DNA from: Candidatus Nomurabacteria bacterium
GTDB lineage: Bacteria; Patescibacteriota; Minisyncoccia; Phycocordibacterales; PALSA-1337
Direction: 5' to 3'
Assembly: GCA_943349555.1 (NCBI GenBank)
Contig: CALQZK010000003.1
Coordinates: forward strand, 1 to 31,771
Length of the DNA: 31,771 nt
Both the position numbers and the translations under genes were made by a program. The notes beneath the pieces are model-generated. The model was not told the origin of the DNA. It worked only from the letters and a program-made list of their open reading frames with translations, and made no database searches. Shown here piece after piece: positions 30,421 through 31,771 of this stretch; the stretch's first letter is position 1, and each line of letters opens with the position of its first letter.

Positions 30421-31052
30421 TGTCTTATTTATCTTGGAAAGAAGAAAAGATTGCTGATTTTTCTGACGAGAATATTTCTCGCATGTATAACAATGGCTTT
30501 GTGTTTACGAGAATTGGCAGAGGGGTGATGAACCAGACGAGGAGCGTGCGGATTGATTTGTCCAAGTTTGAATTATCAAGCGAGAATAGGAGGATATTGA
30601 AAAAAGTGAAGGAGATAGAGATGAAAGAAGTTGACATTCCCTATTTCGGATATTCCTGGGAAGTGGGAAAAACGGGAAAGGATTTTTATGAATCCCGTGA
30701 GGCTGACTTCAGTGCAAATAAAATAAAAGAATTGATCACAGACCCAGAAAGTAATTTTAATTCGCTCTTAAATTATTCTGATGTCGGTTACGCGATCTGT
30801 TATGAAAATAAAGAAATTATCCATTACTCATATCCTTTTTATGATCTTGAAAAATCAGGTAAAGATATGGGATTGGGAATGATGATAAAGGCAATAGTCT
30901 GGGCAAAAGAAAAAAGATTGAAATATATTTATCTAGGTTCCCTGCAAAGACCGAGCGATACTTATAAATTGCAGTTTGAGGGATTGGAGTGGTTTTATGG
31001 GAAGGGGTGGAGAAGTGATTTGGAGGGGGCGAAGGAAGTGTTAGGTAGGTAA
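30420..31052 (+). CDS. GNAT-fold protein resembling aminoacyl-tRNA-protein transferase (Ate1/Bpt-like)
   Basis: Protein of 210 residues from the ATG at 30420 (MSYLSWKEEKIADFSDENIS), which overlaps the mraY stop as TAATG; a start at 30402 would overlap mraY by 19 bases and is less likely. The C-terminal part at about 132-190 (HYSYPFYDLEKSGKDMGLGM, AKEKRLKYIYLG, DTYKLQFEGLEWF) resembles the end of arginyl/leucyl-tRNA-protein transferases, where YxYLG and a following YK..F step line the acyl-CoA-like fold. The N-terminal Cys-rich motif of Ate1 is absent. FemX-type wall enzymes share this fold and also use aminoacyl-tRNA, so coupling to mraY hints at lipid-I/II modification; that is inference. 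The DNA is A+T-rich. Confidence 0.6.
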   Translation: MSYLSWKEEKIADFSDENISRMYNNGFVFTRIGRGVMNQTRSVRIDLSKFELSSENRRILKKVKEIEMKEVDIPYFGYSWEVGKTGKDFYESREADFSANKIKELITDPESNFNSLLNYSDVGYAICYENKEIIHYSYPFYDLEKSGKDMGLGMMIKAIVWAKEKRLKYIYLGSLQRPSDTYKLQFEGLEWFYGKGWRSDLEGAKEVLGR

Positions 31053-31062
31053 AATTTTACCT
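31047..31062. repeat. Perfect 16-bp palindrome at convergent gene ends
   Basis: AGGTAAAATTTTACCT contains both TAA stops (plus 31050-31052, minus 31059-31057). With no loop and an A/T core it is a poor hairpin terminator; symmetry may be partly due to the mirrored stop codons. Confidence 0.6.
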
Positions 31063-31771
31063 GAGTCTTTTAGTAGCCTTTTTTCCTACAAGCTTTTTCT
31101 CTTTTTTTAATTCCTTAATGTGTTTTTCCGGCTTTAGATTTTCCGGCATATCTCCGCCTAGCTCTTTCATTGTCTGACGCACTTTCTTGCCCACATCGAA
31201 ATGAGTTCTTTGAGCTTCTATATCCCCTTTGATATTTTCTCTCTTTAATTTATCTTCGGTCATGGAAATCCTAAAAATATTGGCTGCCAGTTCCACCCCT
31301 CCAGCTCGATCTAAGAGTTCTCCTTTCTTAATTCCTTTTTTCTTTTCTATTTCAGATAGTGGCATGGTGTAAAGACCTTTGTAGCCAGCGTCATTAAATT
31401 TTCCAAAATTGGAAACTCCAGCTAGGCGGGCAGTACTGAATAACAATTTGTTTTTATCACTTACTTCATTTCTTCTGTACAATCTCTTATCATCTTCGGA
31501 TAAACTGTTGTAAATTTCTTGATTTCTACTTTGGATTGCAAAATATGTTTGAGCCAGAGCAATCTCTTTCTTACTTGAGTCGCCATTTTGAGCGATAAGA
31601 TAACAGGCGTATCTATCAAGCTTCCAGTCCTCTATTTGTCTAACGCTACCAGACCCCAACTTGACCATAGTCGTCAAATGACGGAAATGGTCTGCAATAT
31701 TTTGGTCACTATTTAAAGCTGACCTGCCAGCACGGGAAATGACTTCATTAAATGATTCCCAGCGTGGATAG
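31057..31771 (-). CDS. dinD: DinD-like protein (Bro-N related), 5' end cut by the window
   Basis: The frame continues without a stop to the right edge, so the gene is incomplete at its start; the visible part has 237 codons. It reads YPRWESFNEVISRAG, then ADHFRHLTTMVKLGSGSVRQ, DRYACYLIAQNGDSSKKEIA, LAQTYFAIQSRNQEIY, KGLYTMPLSEIEKKKGIKKG, VELAANIFRISMTEDKLKRE and KKVRQTMKELGGDMPENLKP, following E. coli DinD step by step. DinD is a damage-inducible protein of the LexA regulon that affects RecA; its exact activity is debated. A TTG at 31677 is not the start, because the DinD match extends upstream. The C-terminus is Lys-rich. It ends four bases from the convergent GNAT-like gene. Confidence 0.85.
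   Translation of the reverse strand, partial: YPRWESFNEVISRAGRSALNSDQNIADHFRHLTTMVKLGSGSVRQIEDWKLDRYACYLIAQNGDSSKKEIALAQTYFAIQSRNQEIYNSLSEDDKRLYRRNEVSDKNKLLFSTARLAGVSNFGKFNDAGYKGLYTMPLSEIEKKKGIKKGELLDRAGGVELAANIFRISMTEDKLKRENIKGDIEAQRTHFDVGKKVRQTMKELGGDMPENLKPEKHIKELKKEKKLVGKKATKRLR

Noticed and set aside
1..31771. Possible alternative genetic code (TGA as glycine), known in some CPR lineages.
   Set aside because: TGA ends genes in ATGA overlaps at 3794, 4861, 7696, 17042, 18070 and 22117, and after the NlpC/P60-like gene at 29278-29280; reading through would destroy domain ends.
1..31771. tRNA genes, CRISPR arrays, insertion sequences, phage or attachment sites.
   Set aside because: No cloverleaf-like stretch, regularly spaced repeats, transposase or integrase motifs were found; gaps between genes are too short for most of these.

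Overview
The window looks like a chromosomal segment from a small-genome bacterium of the Patescibacteria / Candidate Phyla Radiation (Parcubacteria-like). This is inferred from gene style, not from a marker gene: a short RsmI without the usual C-terminal extension, a DUF4015 glycoside-hydrolase-like protein, an orphan TraG/VirD4-like ATPase with a proline-rich tail, an MraY with an expanded cytoplasmic loop, densely overlapping genes and few Shine-Dalgarno sequences. TGA acts as a normal stop, with ATGA overlaps at six gene junctions, so the TGA=Gly code of Absconditabacteria/Gracilibacteria is not used. I see no rRNA, tRNA, CRISPR array, transposase or integrase, and no gene-free stretch longer than about 300 bases.

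Layout. (1) 1-9751, minus strand: one tightly packed surface-glycan operon read from 9751 down. It holds a GT4 glycosyltransferase, a GT2 polyprenyl-phosphate sugar synthase, a GT-C-like membrane protein, two more GT4 enzymes, two tandem paralogous GT-B-like proteins of about 610-625 residues, and the first 38 codons of a PseB/FlaA1-like nucleotide-sugar dehydratase at the window edge. (2) 9888-14061, plus strand: an island of two transcription units, a B12-binding-type radical SAM protein with its own terminator, then a second GT2 + GT-C pair with its own promoter and terminator. (3) 14148-15916, minus strand: a DUF218-like protein and a GT-B-like protein, both with good Shine-Dalgarno sites, unlike most of the window. 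(4) 15975-23280, minus strand: a second glycan operon with an exostosin-like enzyme, five GT4 enzymes, a DPM1-like GT2 and a GtrA-family flippase-like protein. (5) 23286-27401, minus strand: the TraG/VirD4-like ATPase, a 66-residue unknown, a DUF4015 protein, a 68-residue membrane protein and RsmI. (6) 27421-31052, plus strand: an ATP-grasp ligase-like protein, an NlpC/P60-like cysteine hydrolase, MraY and a GNAT-fold protein resembling aminoacyl-tRNA-protein transferases. (7) 31057-31771, minus strand: a DinD-like protein cut by the window edge.

How the genes may work together. Most of the window builds cell-surface polysaccharide or glycoprotein glycan: cytoplasmic GT4/GT-B enzymes assemble sugars, while three GT2 enzymes probably load single sugars onto polyprenyl phosphate, two partnered with GT-C-like membrane transferases and one with GtrA. 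The 27421-31052 cluster suggests a link to peptidoglycan precursors (lipid I synthesis by MraY next to a possible peptide ligase, a possible amidase/peptidase and a possible tRNA-dependent aminoacyl transferase); this is inference from gene order and folds.

The most striking non-coding signal is a repeated promoter layout: a -10 box, usually preceded by TGn, ending exactly six bases before the ATG of six genes (26713-, 27401-, 27421+, 11487+, 28549+, 29293+). This predicts leaderless mRNAs, including a symmetric divergent promoter pair squeezed into 19 bp between rsmI and the ATP-grasp gene.
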